The notes below the pieces were generated by a model. It did not search any database, was not told the DNA's origin, and was given only the letters and a program-made list of their open reading frames with translations. A program made the translations under genes and the position numbers. 64,000 nucleotides of DNA from Bradyrhizobium sp. LHD-71 (GTDB lineage: Bacteria > Pseudomonadota > Alphaproteobacteria > Rhizobiales > Xanthobacteraceae): the NCBI RefSeq assembly GCF_031157255.1, contig NZ_JAVIFX010000006.1, positions 1 through 64,000 on the forward strand, written 5' to 3'. Positions 50,761-59,720 of the stretch are shown piece by piece (position 1 is the first letter of the stretch; every line of letters begins with the position of its first letter).

Positions 50761-51443
50761 TGTAAGCACAAGAAGCAACCACGAACTCGGCCTATTCCCT
50801 CTCCCGGGGGAGAGGGTTAGGGTGAGGGCGTTCGGCGCTGATTGTGAAGCGAGGGCCGATCTGGGGGAAGGGCGCCAAGGGTGGAAACAAGCCGCGCCAC
50901 AAAAACGGCTAGACGACTACGCCGCGATTTGACGGACGCAGAACGTGCTTTGTGGTTTCATGTTCGCGACCGCCGCCTCGACGGCTGGAAATTCAGACGC
51001 TAAGTGCCGATCGCAGGCTATACGGTCGACTTCCTCTGCGCTGACGCACGTTTGATCATTGAGCTTGATGGCGGACAGCATGCCGTTCGCGCTGAGGCTG
51101 ACGCAAGGCGCACAGAAGTTCTCGAAGCGGCGGATATCTGGTTCTTCGTTTCTGGAACAACGATGTGCTCGGAAACATCGATGGCGTGCTGGAAGAGATC
51201 ATCGCAACGCTTCGGTTGGCGCGAGCCTCTCCACTGTAGTCGCATATGGCTTGTTCAGGATGCTGCGACCGCGGCGCGGTCCCTCTCCGTTGATGGCAAC
51301 GCGCAGCCGATCGTCGAACACACCTTGCTTCCGCCATTCATATCGCGGTCCCCACATCACAATGAGCGCTGAACGCCCTCACCCTAACCCTCTCCCCCGG
51401 GAGAGGGAATAAGCTGAGGTCGTGGCTGCTTCTCCTGCTTACA
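50761..51443. mobile_element. 683-bp unit bounded by 87-bp inverted repeats, with a DUF559 gene inside
   Basis: The left end (50761-50847) and the reverse complement of the right end (51357-51443) match at 79 of 87 positions without a gap, from TGTAAGCA to CATTGTGA or GATTGTGA. The arms contain the CCCTCTCCC palindromes found elsewhere nearby. Between them lies only a broken DUF559 gene. No target-site duplication was seen, and no transposase. It could be a miniature mobile element, an accidental inverted pair of palindromic repeats, or an unrecognised repeat-endonuclease unit. Confidence 0.6.
50881..51239 (+). pseudogene. DUF559 (Vsr-like endonuclease fold) pseudogene
   Basis: Reading from GTG 50881 gives a DUF559-like N terminus (RRLRRDLTDAERALW, RLDGWKFRR), then a stop TAA at 51001-51003 where the family has QVPIG. 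Frame is regained as VPIAGYTVDFLCADARLIIELDGGQHA, with the Asp and Glu-x-Asp of the nuclease core. A second break near 51140 shifts the frame, after which LRFWNNDVLGNIDGVL, the usual C-terminal motif, follows to a TAG at 51237-51239. One nonsense change and one frameshift make it non-functional as drawn, unless recoding occurs. Confidence 0.8.
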
Positions 51444-51519
51444 TGAAACAGCGGGTCTCGGCGCTCACACCGAACTCGGCGAAACTCCCTCTCCGCCGGG
51501 AGTGGGAACAGGCCGAGCG

Positions 51520-52467
51520 CTACATTCCGGCATGAACGATCGATTTGGCGATCATGCAGTGAATGCCCTTGGATCCGTTCACGGTCTGCGTCACGCGCAA
51601 ATCGGCGGCGAGGCTGCAGAGGGTGTAGGCGTCCTCGCGCGACAGATTTCGCTTCTCACCGAGAAGGACGATCATGTCGCGGAGCGCTTTGACGACGCAC
51701 TGGTCCAGGTCCGGGTCCATCGCCATTGTCATGTAATGTGTCGCGGTCTCCGCGCGGGGATAGGTGAAGCGAAGATCCTTGCGCAGCCGTAGAATGAATT
51801 TTCCCCGTAGCGCCGTCTCGATCGCTGTGATGCAGACTTCGCCGTCGCCTTGCGCTGCATGGCCGTCGCCACAGGAAAAGAGAGCACCCGGAACGAACAC
51901 CGGCAGAAAGAGCTTTGCGCCCGGCGTCAGCTCCTTGTTGTCGAGATTGCCGCCCATGGCACGCGGGACGATCGAGGTGATGCGCCCCCAGGCCGGCGGC
52001 GGCGCTGTACCCATCACGCCGAAAAAGGGTGCGAGCGGCAGATCGAGCCCCCATGGCAGCTTGCCGACCATCCGCTCCTTGTCGAGCGGGATGTTGAGCA
52101 ACCGGACTTCATGGAAATCATCAGGCAGCGTACCTGCCAGCGGGCGGATCATGTTGTAGCCCCAGTTCTGGCGAAGGCGGATGTCGAGAATCTCGATCTC
52201 GAGAACGTCACCAGGCTCGGCGCCTTCGACGGCGACGGGACCCGTGAGGATATGCCCCGGCACCATGCGCTCGCACCTCGCATGCACCTCTTTCAGCTCC
52301 GGCGGAATGTAGAACTGCGCTTCGCGCGGCAGCACATCCGGCCCGCCGCTGATTGAATCGATCGTCACCTCGTCGCCGCTTGCGACGACCATCGCAGGCT
52401 TCAGCGATGCGTCGAAGAAGCCCCAATGACACGTCTCGGGGCTCGCGCGCAGATGGTGATGCTGCAT
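51520..52467 (-). CDS. Acetamidase/formamidase family protein
   Basis: Protein of 315 residues with the FmdA/AmdA fold. Motifs seen are PVAVEGAEPGDVLEIEILDI at about 75-95, MGGNLDNKEL at about 170 and SCGDGHAAQGDGEV at about 195-208, which holds the metal and substrate residues. It should hydrolyse formamide, acetamide or a similar small amide to ammonia and acid. ATG 52467 has an AAGGAG ribosome binding site. It lies on the minus strand, separated from the amidase pair by a 348-base repeat gap, so it is probably its own unit; the shared amide chemistry suggests a common catabolic theme. Confidence 0.9.
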   Translation of the reverse strand: MQHHHLRASPETCHWGFFDASLKPAMVVASGDEVTIDSISGGPDVLPREAQFYIPPELKEVHARCERMVPGHILTGPVAVEGAEPGDVLEIEILDIRLRQNWGYNMIRPLAGTLPDDFHEVRLLNIPLDKERMVGKLPWGLDLPLAPFFGVMGTAPPPAWGRITSIVPRAMGGNLDNKELTPGAKLFLPVFVPGALFSCGDGHAAQGDGEVCITAIETALRGKFILRLRKDLRFTYPRAETATHYMTMAMDPDLDQCVVKALRDMIVLLGEKRNLSREDAYTLCSLAADLRVTQTVNGSKGIHCMIAKSIVHAGM

Positions 52468-52521
52468 GATCGGCTCCTTGCGAACGTGGTCAAACTTTAG
52501 CGCACAGTAGGAACGCAGAAC

Positions 52522-52565
52522 TGTAGCCCGGATGGAGCGCAAGACAATTGCGAGTTCGGGCTACA
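52522..52565. repeat. TGTAGCCCG palindromic repeat, second copy
   Basis: TGTAGCCCG (52522-52530) and CGGGCTACA (52557-52565) form a short stem. It belongs to the same family as 44591-44674 but is shorter and has different internal sequence. It lies in the 348-base gap 52468-52815. Confidence 0.7.
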
Positions 52566-52598
52566 AGCTCGATTGCTTGCTCCGCCCACTCATCGCAC

Positions 52599-52786
52599 GT
52601 CGTCCCGGACAAGCGGAGCGCAGATCCGGGACCCATATCCACCGATGCCGATCGTGTTCGCCCGCTTTCGCTTTGCGGGTTTCGGCGCGGCACGCAAACG
52701 ATGCGCAAGAAAGTCAAAAGCGCACGCCATCTTATAGAGACAGGGGTTATGGGTCCCGGCTCGGCGCTACGCTTGGCCGGGACGAC
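52599..52786. repeat. GTCGTCCCGG long inverted repeat
   Basis: The left end has GTCGTCCCGGACAAGCGGAG and CGGGACCCATA (52599-52637); the right end has TTATGGGTCCCGGC and GGCCGGGACGAC (52747-52786). The central part is unrelated. This is a common intergenic repeat type in Bradyrhizobium-like genomes, as far as I recall. It contains no gene and separates the acetamidase and amidase genes. Confidence 0.75.
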
Positions 52787-52815
52787 AGGCGATTTCATTG
52801 CTGCCTCTTGCTCAA

Positions 52816-54228
52816 TCAGGCAGCTTTGGCGACGGCAAAGGACGGGCGCCGCAGGTGAAGATTGGTTGCGGCTTCGTACGCGGCGCCGATACCGAGCACC
52901 GTCGGCTCGTCGAACGCGCGGCCGACGATCTGCATCGAAAGCGGCAGACCGCTCTTGGAAAATCCGGTCGGGATCGACATCGCCGGGTTGCCGGTGACAT
53001 CGAACGGCATTGTCTGGACTAACAGGTTCGGCGGGCGGTTTGGATCGATCTCCGCAAACGCTGTCGCTGGCCCAAGCGTCGAAGCGGTGATGAGCGCGTC
53101 GCAGTCCTTCAGCTTGGCGTTGACCGCGAGCGCTAGTTCCCGGCGCAGACGCATCGCCTGGGTGAGGTCAGTGGCCGTCGTAAACGCGCCCATGCTCATC
53201 CGAAGATAGGTGAACAGGCCGTAGTCGAGCGGCCGGCTCTGAAAGTCCTTCTCGTGGATCGCGAATGCCTCCGAGAACATGATCACGCGTCCGCACGCGT
53301 TGAACAGCTCGAAGTCCGGAAGCTCGATTTCCTCGATCGTCGCACCAAGTTTGGCGAGCGTCTGCGCCGCGTCGTCGATTGCGGCAATGGTCTCGGCCGA
53401 CACGCCGTCAGTTTTGACGAACCACTGGCGCGGCACGCCGATCCGCAATCCCTGCACGCCTGCGCCGAGCTTGCTGCGAAAATCAGGAACGGGCACGTCG
53501 GCGCTGCCGGGATCCTTGGGGTCGAAACCTGCGATCACCTCCATGGCGATGGCACTGTCCTCGACTGTCCACGACAGGGGGCCGCAGTGATCGAGCGTAT
53601 AGGACAAGGGAAACACGCCCCGGCGCGACACGAGGCCATAGGTCGGCTTCAGGCCGATCGTTCCGCAATATCCGGCAGGTCCGCGGATCGAACCTCCGGT
53701 GTCGGATCCCATAGCCATGCGCACGAGGCCTGCGGCGACGGCGGCGCCGGACCCGGACGAAGAGCCGCCGGGAATGTGATCCGGATTCCAGGGATTGCGC
53801 GCAGGCGGAAACGGCAGGTCGAACGACGGTCCGCCAAGCGCGAACTCGTGCGTCGCAAGCTTGCCGAGCAACACCGCTCCCTGCGCCTTGAATTTCGCCG
53901 CGACGACCGAGTCTTCCGTCGGCACGTTGTCGACCAGCAGCTTCGAGTGGCAGGTCGTTCGAATGCCCGCAGTCGCATAAATGTCCTTGAGGGCGTGGGG
54001 GATGCCCTGCATCGGGCCCCTGTCGACGCCTTTGGCGAAGTCGGCGTCGGCGGTCGCCGCATCGGCCAGCGCCTGCTCAGCGGTCAGGGTGATGAAGCTG
54101 GATATCAGAGGATCGATGGTCTTGATGCGGTCCAGCGCATGCTCGGTCAGCGCGGTCGAGGTGATCGTGCCGTTGCGAAGCAGCGCGCCAGCCTCGGCGA
54201 TGGAGCAGTCATGCAGGGGCTTTGTCAT
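52816..54228 (-). CDS. Amidase-signature enzyme, AtzE-like
   Basis: Protein of 470 residues of the amidase signature family. Catalytic Lys81 is in HALKDIY, the glycine-serine loop GGSSSGSG lies at 154-161 and the nucleophile Ser180 is in DTGGSIRGPA. All three elements of the Ser-cisSer-Lys triad are present. It should hydrolyse an amide or carboxy-biuret-like compound. ATG 54228 follows CGAGGAG. It begins two bases after the stop codon of a DUF4089 gene, the arrangement known for AtzG-AtzE (1-carboxybiuret hydrolase). GatA is excluded by the lack of GatB/C. Confidence 0.88.
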   Translation of the reverse strand: MTKPLHDCSIAEAGALLRNGTITSTALTEHALDRIKTIDPLISSFITLTAEQALADAATADADFAKGVDRGPMQGIPHALKDIYATAGIRTTCHSKLLVDNVPTEDSVVAAKFKAQGAVLLGKLATHEFALGGPSFDLPFPPARNPWNPDHIPGGSSSGSGAAVAAGLVRMAMGSDTGGSIRGPAGYCGTIGLKPTYGLVSRRGVFPLSYTLDHCGPLSWTVEDSAIAMEVIAGFDPKDPGSADVPVPDFRSKLGAGVQGLRIGVPRQWFVKTDGVSAETIAAIDDAAQTLAKLGATIEEIELPDFELFNACGRVIMFSEAFAIHEKDFQSRPLDYGLFTYLRMSMGAFTTATDLTQAMRLRRELALAVNAKLKDCDALITASTLGPATAFAEIDPNRPPNLLVQTMPFDVTGNPAMSIPTGFSKSGLPLSMQIVGRAFDEPTVLGIGAAYEAATNLHLRRPSFAVAKAA

Positions 54229-54229
54229 C

Positions 54230-54445
54230 TCAGACGCTCCTCGTGATGCTGAGAATAGCGTAGGCACCTGCTGGCTCGTTCGCGGCCGTACGCGGCTGGC
54301 GCATCAGTTGCGTCATGCGTTTGAGGTCCTTGAGGCCCTCCAGCATCGCCGGCCTTCGGCTTTCTGGAATCTCGATGCCGGCCCGCCCGGCCAGTGCGTC
54401 GAACTCAGCATTAAGGGTTTGCTCGTCGCTTGCGTCGTCCGGCAT
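54230..54445 (-). CDS. DUF4089 (AtzG-like) small subunit
   Basis: Protein of 71 residues that looks helical and acidic (EQTLNAEFDALAGRAGIEIP) and ends with LKRMTQLMRQPRTAANEPA. DUF4089 proteins such as AtzG form a complex with an adjacent amidase, and this gene is directly upstream of one with one base between stop and start. Start ATG 54445. Without it the amidase may be poorly active or unstable. The upstream gap of 402 bases should hold the promoter. Confidence 0.82.
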   Translation of the reverse strand: MPDDASDEQTLNAEFDALAGRAGIEIPESRRPAMLEGLKDLKRMTQLMRQPRTAANEPAGAYAILSITRSV

Positions 54446-54847
54446 TGGTCACGCGCTCCTGATCTCGGGGAATGCGCTGATTGTATCCAAATCGCCGGAA
54501 CGGACAATAAATCCGGTCTCACAAATAATAGGCACGTACGCGCGGAAAATTGCCTGCGCCAGCGTCACGGGTGGTGGTGCCTTGCGGGTCGCGGAGCTGA
54601 TCTCACGAGCTGACACAGGTCACTGTCGAGGGGTGAATTAGGACCGTGTAACCAAAGGGCACGCCTTGCCCGTTGGGCGCGCGTTTGTGGCAATCAATTC
54701 TGCGTCAGATCGAGCGTGATCTTGAATCGTCGCCGGCCCGGGCCGACGCTCGTGGCCTGCGTCAAGGGGCCGCCCCTTGCGGTGCCCGTCATTTCACCAC
54801 AATGTCGGCCCGATCACCTTCGCCGAATCTCCGAATCCTGTGGTTTG
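54446..54847. other. Divergent intergenic region, DUF4089/amidase and antiporter operons
   Basis: It separates the leftward DUF4089 gene from the rightward antiporter operon and must hold both promoters. There is an AT-rich stretch at about 54495-54545 (AATAAATCCGG, CAAATAATAGG). Longer reading frames cross the region on the right, but ATG 54848 is the natural start of the antiporter protein. No RNA or regulator site was recognised. Confidence 0.45.
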
Positions 54848-57763
54848 ATGCACGACGACCTGTTGCTGACGCTCCTTGTCCTTCTTCCGTTTATCGGCAG
54901 CGTATTTGCCGCGACCGTCAGCTCAAATGCCCGGAATTCGGAAGCATGGCTTGCCGGCGCCGTGGCGCTGTCTTGCCTGATCCTGATCATCGCGGCCTAC
55001 CCGGCGATCGTCGCGAACGGCGCGATCCGCAGCGAGTTCGACTGGATTCCGGCGCTCGGCCTCAGCTTTTCGTTGCGGATGGACGGATTCGCCTGGATGT
55101 TCGCCGTCCTGGTGAGCGGCATCGGCTTTCTGGTCGTGCTCTATGCCCGCTACTACATGTCGCCCAAGGATCCGGTCCCGCGCTTTTTTTCGTTCTTTCT
55201 GGCCTTCATGGGCGCCATGCTGGGCGTGGTTCTTTCAGGAAACCTGATCCTTCTGGTTCTGTTCTGGGAGCTGACGAGCCTCTTTTCCTTCCTGTTGATC
55301 GGCTACTGGCACCACAACGCGGCTGCGCGTGACGGTGCGCGCATGGCGCTGATCGTGACCGGAGCAGGGGGCCTTGCTCTGCTGACCGGTGTTCTGCTGA
55401 TCGGCCATATCGTCGGAAGCTACGATCTCGACCGCGTGCTGGCGTCCGGGGATGCGATCCGATCGCACGCGCTTTACGTGCCGACGCTGGTCCTCATCCT
55501 GCTCGGCGCGCTGACAAAAAGTGCGCAGTTTCCGTTTCATTTCTGGCTGCCGAACGCGATGGCGGCGCCGACGCCCGTTTCCGCATACTTGCATTCGGCG
55601 ACACTCGTGAAGGCGGGGGTGTTCCTGCTGGCGCGCTTGTGGCCGGTGTTCGCAGGGACCACGGAATGGTTCTGGCTGGTCGGCCTTGCCGGGACGGCAT
55701 CGCTGTTGCTCGGGGCATTTTTTGCAGTGTTCCAGCGAGACCTGAAGGGCCTGCTGGCCTACTCGACCATCAGCCACCTCGGGCTGATCACGATGCTGCT
55801 CAGCCTCGGAAGCCCCCTGGGGGCCGTCGCGGCCATCTTCCACATGATGAACCACGCGACCTTCAAGGCGTCGCTGTTCATGGCGGCCGGCATCGTCGAT
55901 CACGAAACCGGGACCCGGGACATGCAGAAGCTCGGAGGGCTGTTCCGCTTCATGCCAATCACGGCGACGCTTGCGATGGTGGCGGGCGCCGCCATGGCCG
56001 GTGTGCCGCTCCTGAACGGCTTTCTTTCGAAGGAGATGTTCTTCGCCGAGGCGATCGAAACGCACCTGCATTCGGTCCTCGATACGGCGGAGCCCTATGC
56101 TGCGGTTGTCGCCAGCGCCTTTGCCGTCACCTACTCGATCCGCTTCATCCACTCGGTGTTCTTTGGACAGAAGCCCGCCGACCTGCCTCGGACGCCGCAC
56201 GAACCTCCGTTCTGGATGCGCTTCCCGATCTCGTTCCTCGTGATCGCCTGTCTCATCGTCGGCATCCTGCCGTCAGTGACGGTCGGCCCCTTTCTGCAAA
56301 CGGCAGTTGTCGCGGTGCTTGGCTCGCGCACGCCCGAGTACAGTCTTGCGATATGGCACGGCTTCAACCTGCCGCTGATCATGAGCCTTGTTGCTCTGAT
56401 CGGAGGCGCGTTGATCTACGTGGCGCTGAAAGGTTATCTGCAACAGTGTGCGGACGGGCCGCCGTTGTTCCGCCTTCTCGACGCTCGCCGCATTTTTGAC
56501 GACGCACTGGTGATCCTGTCGTGGAGGTGGGCCCGGTTTCTCGAAACAAGCCTCACGACACGCCGCCTGCAGCCCCAGTTGCGACTGCTTGTGCTTGCCG
56601 CGCTGCTCGCGGCCCTGGTGCCGCTCTACGCCCGGGGATTGGGACCTCTGGCGGCGATTCCGAGCCGGATAGACCCGGTGCTCGCCTTGGTCTGGCTGAC
56701 GGGTTGCGCTTGCGCGATCGGCGCTGCGTACCAGGCGAAATATCACAGACTGGTTGCACTCATGCTGTTGGGCGGCGCCGGGCTCGCCACCTGCATCACA
56801 TTCGTCTGGTTTTCCGCTCCCGATCTGGCGCTGACCCAGCTCCTGGTCGAAATCGTCACGACGGTCCTGATTCTGTTGGGACTTCGCTGGCTGCCGAAGC
56901 GCTCCGAGGCGGTCGACGAGCCGGTGACGTTCGCGTCGCGTCTGCGGCGCCAGCGCGATCTCGCCATTGCGGTCGCCGCAGGCGTCGGCTTCGCGGCGCT
57001 TGCATTCGCCGTCATGGTGCGTCCGCTGCCCGACACGATCGCCAGCTACTTTCTCGAGAATGCCTACTTGATGGGTGGCGGACGCAATGTCGTGAACGTC
57101 ATTCTTGTCGATTTCCGCGCCTTCGACACTTTGGGCGAGATAACGGTGCTGGGTATTGTCGCGTTGACCGTTTTCGCGCTGCTCAGACGTTTCCGTCCGG
57201 CGTCGGATAGTCTCGGCGCTCCCGAGCAGCAGCGCGTTCAGAATGCGTTCGACGAGGCGCAGCCCGACCGCAAGCAGGGCGATACTGTCGGCGACTATCT
57301 GCTGGTGCCCGCTGCAACCATGCAGTGGCTGTTTCCGGTGATCATCGTTCTGGCGATCTATCTGTTTCTGCGCGGACACGATCTGCCGGGTGGCGGCTTT
57401 GCCGCCGGCATCGCCATGGCGGCCGCCTTCATCCTGCAATACATGGCGGCGGGCACGACATGGGTCGAGGATCGATTGCGGATCCTGCCGGTCAACTGGA
57501 TCGGCATGGGCCTTCTCGTGGCCCTTGCGACCGGTGCCGGCTCCTGGCTGTTCGACTACCCGTTCCTCACGTCCCACTCGCAATATCTGCAACTGCCTCT
57601 GATCGGATCGGTGCCGGCGGCGACCGCGCTTCTCTTCGATCTCGGCGTGCTCGGTCTGGTCATCGGCGCCACGGTGTTGATGCTGGTCGCTCTTGCGCAC
57701 CAGTCGGTACGCAAGCTCCGCGCGGCTCGACTGAGCGCTGCGGCCGGCGAGGAGAGCCCCTGA
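54848..57763 (+). CDS. phaAB: Na+/H+ (K+/H+) antiporter subunit A fused to subunit B
   Basis: Protein of 971 residues with about twenty or more membrane segments. Residues 1 to about 500 form the NuoL/MrpA ion-channel core (PTPVSAYLHSATLVKAGVFLLARLWPV and LLAYSTISHLGLITMLLS). About 600-790 is the MrpA extension, including VDFRAFDTLGEITVLG. About 815-971 is the MnhB domain with RGHDLPGGGFAAGIAMAAAF. The fusion of A and B is typical of rhizobial Pha systems, which are needed for pH and potassium adaptation. ATG 54848 has no strong ribosome binding site; longer frames add 44 unsupported residues. It overlaps phaC by one base. Confidence 0.93.
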   Translation: MHDDLLLTLLVLLPFIGSVFAATVSSNARNSEAWLAGAVALSCLILIIAAYPAIVANGAIRSEFDWIPALGLSFSLRMDGFAWMFAVLVSGIGFLVVLYARYYMSPKDPVPRFFSFFLAFMGAMLGVVLSGNLILLVLFWELTSLFSFLLIGYWHHNAAARDGARMALIVTGAGGLALLTGVLLIGHIVGSYDLDRVLASGDAIRSHALYVPTLVLILLGALTKSAQFPFHFWLPNAMAAPTPVSAYLHSATLVKAGVFLLARLWPVFAGTTEWFWLVGLAGTASLLLGAFFAVFQRDLKGLLAYSTISHLGLITMLLSLGSPLGAVAAIFHMMNHATFKASLFMAAGIVDHETGTRDMQKLGGLFRFMPITATLAMVAGAAMAGVPLLNGFLSKEMFFAEAIETHLHSVLDTAEPYAAVVASAFAVTYSIRFIHSVFFGQKPADLPRTPHEPPFWMRFPISFLVIACLIVGILPSVTVGPFLQTAVVAVLGSRTPEYSLAIWHGFNLPLIMSLVALIGGALIYVALKGYLQQCADGPPLFRLLDARRIFDDALVILSWRWARFLETSLTTRRLQPQLRLLVLAALLAALVPLYARGLGPLAAIPSRIDPVLALVWLTGCACAIGAAYQAKYHRLVALMLLGGAGLATCITFVWFSAPDLALTQLLVEIVTTVLILLGLRWLPKRSEAVDEPVTFASRLRRQRDLAIAVAAGVGFAALAFAVMVRPLPDTIASYFLENAYLMGGGRNVVNVILVDFRAFDTLGEITVLGIVALTVFALLRRFRPASDSLGAPEQQRVQNAFDEAQPDRKQGDTVGDYLLVPAATMQWLFPVIIVLAIYLFLRGHDLPGGGFAAGIAMAAAFILQYMAAGTTWVEDRLRILPVNWIGMGLLVALATGAGSWLFDYPFLTSHSQYLQLPLIGSVPAATALLFDLGVLGLVIGATVLMLVALAHQSVRKLRAARLSAAAGEESP

Positions 57764-58101
57764 TGGAAGCAATCCTGGCCATCGGCATCGGTATTCTTTC
57801 CGGATCGGGCGTGTGGCTTCTCCTGAGGCCGCGCACGTATCAGGTCATCATGGGCCTGTCGCTCATTTCATACGCCGTCAACCTGTTCATCTTCAGTACG
57901 GGTCGGCTGCGCTCGGACGCGCCGCCTGTATTGACGTCGCAGCCGGGTAGCCTGGCGGACTACGCCGACCCGTTGCCCCAGGCGCTGGTCCTCACCGCGA
58001 TCGTCATCAGCTTCGCAACGACGGCCCTGTTCCTGGTCATGTTGCTTGCATCTCGCGGCCTCACCGGCAGCGACCATGTCGACGGACAGGAGCGGCGATG
58101 A
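57763..58101 (+). CDS. phaC: Cation/proton antiporter subunit C
   Basis: Protein of 112 residues with three membrane segments, homologous to NuoK/MrpC. The signature GLSLISYAVNLFIF at about 31-44 and DPLPQALVLTAIVISFATTAL at about 69-89 are typical; the conserved region that includes acidic residues is partly modified as expected for MrpC. The ATG shares a base with the phaAB stop (TGATG) and has a GAGGAG ribosome binding site. It overlaps phaD by ATGA. Confidence 0.93.
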   Translation: MEAILAIGIGILSGSGVWLLLRPRTYQVIMGLSLISYAVNLFIFSTGRLRSDAPPVLTSQPGSLADYADPLPQALVLTAIVISFATTALFLVMLLASRGLTGSDHVDGQERR

Positions 58102-59720
58102 GCGGCTGGATGCATCATCTGCTTGTTTTGCCCGTCGTGCTTCCGCTCGCATCGGGCGCGCTGCTCTTGATGTACAACGAGCGGCGGCCGTTCCTGAAAG
58201 GCGTGATCAACCTGATCTCGACGCTGGCGACGCTGTACGTGGCAGTGATGCTGCTGCGACTTGCCGACACGTCTTCGACCGGAGTCTATCTGCTCGGCAA
58301 CTGGCCTGCGCCATTCGGCATCGTTCTGGTTCTCGATCGCTTGTCGGCGTTGATGCTGGTGCTGACAGGCGTTCTCGCTGCGGCGTCACTGACCTTTGCG
58401 TTCGCGCGATGGCACACGGCCGGCGCGCATTTTCACTCGCTGTTCCAGTTCCTGCTGATGGGCGTCAACGGCGTCTATCTGACCGGCGACATGTTCAATC
58501 TGTTCGTCTTCTTCGAGGTGATGCTCGCGGCGTCGTACGGGCTTGTGCTGCACGGCTCGGGCCCGCAACGCATCAGGGCAGGGCTGCATTACATCGCCGT
58601 CAACCTGACGGCGTCGTTCCTGTTTCTGATCGGCGTCAGCCTGATTTACAGCGTGACCGGAACGCTGAACATGGCCGATCTTGCCGTGCGGCTGCCGGCG
58701 GTTACCGAAAGCGATCGCGGGCTCGTTGAGGCGGGAGCGGCGCTTCTTGGCGTCGCCTTTCTTGTCAAGGCCGGAATGTGGCCGCTCAGCTTCTGGCTGC
58801 TCGGCGCTTACCCGGCTGCGGCGGCGCCGGTCGCCGCGATCTTCGCCATCCTGAGCAAGGTCGGCATCTACGTTCTGTTGCGCTTGTCGCCGCTGCTGTT
58901 CGGTGCACAGGCCGGCGCCTCGGCCGGTTTCGGCAGCCAGGTGCTGCTGATCGGAGGGCTGGCCACCATCGCCTACGGCATGATCGGCGTGCTGGCGTCC
59001 CAGGCGATGGCTCGGCTGGCGAGCTACAGCATCCTCGTATCCTCCGGAACGCTGCTTGCGGCGATCGGCCTGTCCGACGCCAACCTGACCGGGAGCGCGC
59101 TGTTCTACCTGGTCAGCTCGACCCTGACGATTGCCGCCTTCTTCCTCCTGATCGAGTTGATCGAGCGCGGACAGAGCCCGGCTGCCGACCTGCTCGCCGT
59201 CACGGCGGAGGCCTTTGGCGATGAGGACGAGGACGAGCCCGAGGACGAGGTGGGCGTTGCGTTGCCCGGCACGCTTGCGATCCTTGGCGTCTGCTTTGCC
59301 GGCTGCGGGATGCTGCTCGCCGGCCTGCCTCCGCTATCGGGCTTTATTGCCAAATTCGCCATGCTTGCGGCCGTGTTCGCGCCGCCCGCGACTGGTACCG
59401 AGGGTGGTATCGCGCTTGCCGGCTGGATTTTCACGGGGTTGCTCATTCTCTCCGGACTGGCGGCGCTGCTGGCCATGCTGCGTGTCGGCATCCGCGTGTT
59501 CTGGGCGCCGGTCGACGCGACGGTGCCGCGCGTTCTGGTCGTTGAGCTCGTTCCCATCATCTTCCTGCTGCTCCTTACCCTCGCGCTCACGGTCCGGGGA
59601 GGACCGGTGATGCGATACATGGAGGATACCGCCAGCGCCGTGCATGCACCGGAGCGCTACATCGACAGTGTGCTGACGGCTCCGCCCGTGCCAGCCCCCG
59701 CCGCGCAGGTGCACCGATGA
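58098..59720 (+). CDS. phaD: Cation/proton antiporter subunit D
   Basis: Protein of 540 residues of the NuoM/N and MrpD family with about fourteen membrane segments. LVKAGMWPLSFWLLGAYPAAAAPVAAIFA at about 220-250 holds the conserved lysine and the broken helix; LASYSILVSSGTLLAAIG follows. A hydrophilic acidic insert (DEDEDEPEDEVG, about 374-385) lies between two late membrane segments and is longer than usual; it may be a cytoplasmic loop. ATGA overlaps join it to phaC and phaE. Confidence 0.93.
   Translation: MSGWMHHLLVLPVVLPLASGALLLMYNERRPFLKGVINLISTLATLYVAVMLLRLADTSSTGVYLLGNWPAPFGIVLVLDRLSALMLVLTGVLAAASLTFAFARWHTAGAHFHSLFQFLLMGVNGVYLTGDMFNLFVFFEVMLAASYGLVLHGSGPQRIRAGLHYIAVNLTASFLFLIGVSLIYSVTGTLNMADLAVRLPAVTESDRGLVEAGAALLGVAFLVKAGMWPLSFWLLGAYPAAAAPVAAIFAILSKVGIYVLLRLSPLLFGAQAGASAGFGSQVLLIGGLATIAYGMIGVLASQAMARLASYSILVSSGTLLAAIGLSDANLTGSALFYLVSSTLTIAAFFLLIELIERGQSPAADLLAVTAEAFGDEDEDEPEDEVGVALPGTLAILGVCFAGCGMLLAGLPPLSGFIAKFAMLAAVFAPPATGTEGGIALAGWIFTGLLILSGLAALLAMLRVGIRVFWAPVDATVPRVLVVELVPIIFLLLLTLALTVRGGPVMRYMEDTASAVHAPERYIDSVLTAPPVPAPAAQVHR

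Noticed and set aside
56273-57772. 499-codon minus-strand frame within phaAB
   Set aside because: Shadow of membrane-segment codons; it has no plausible start or fold.
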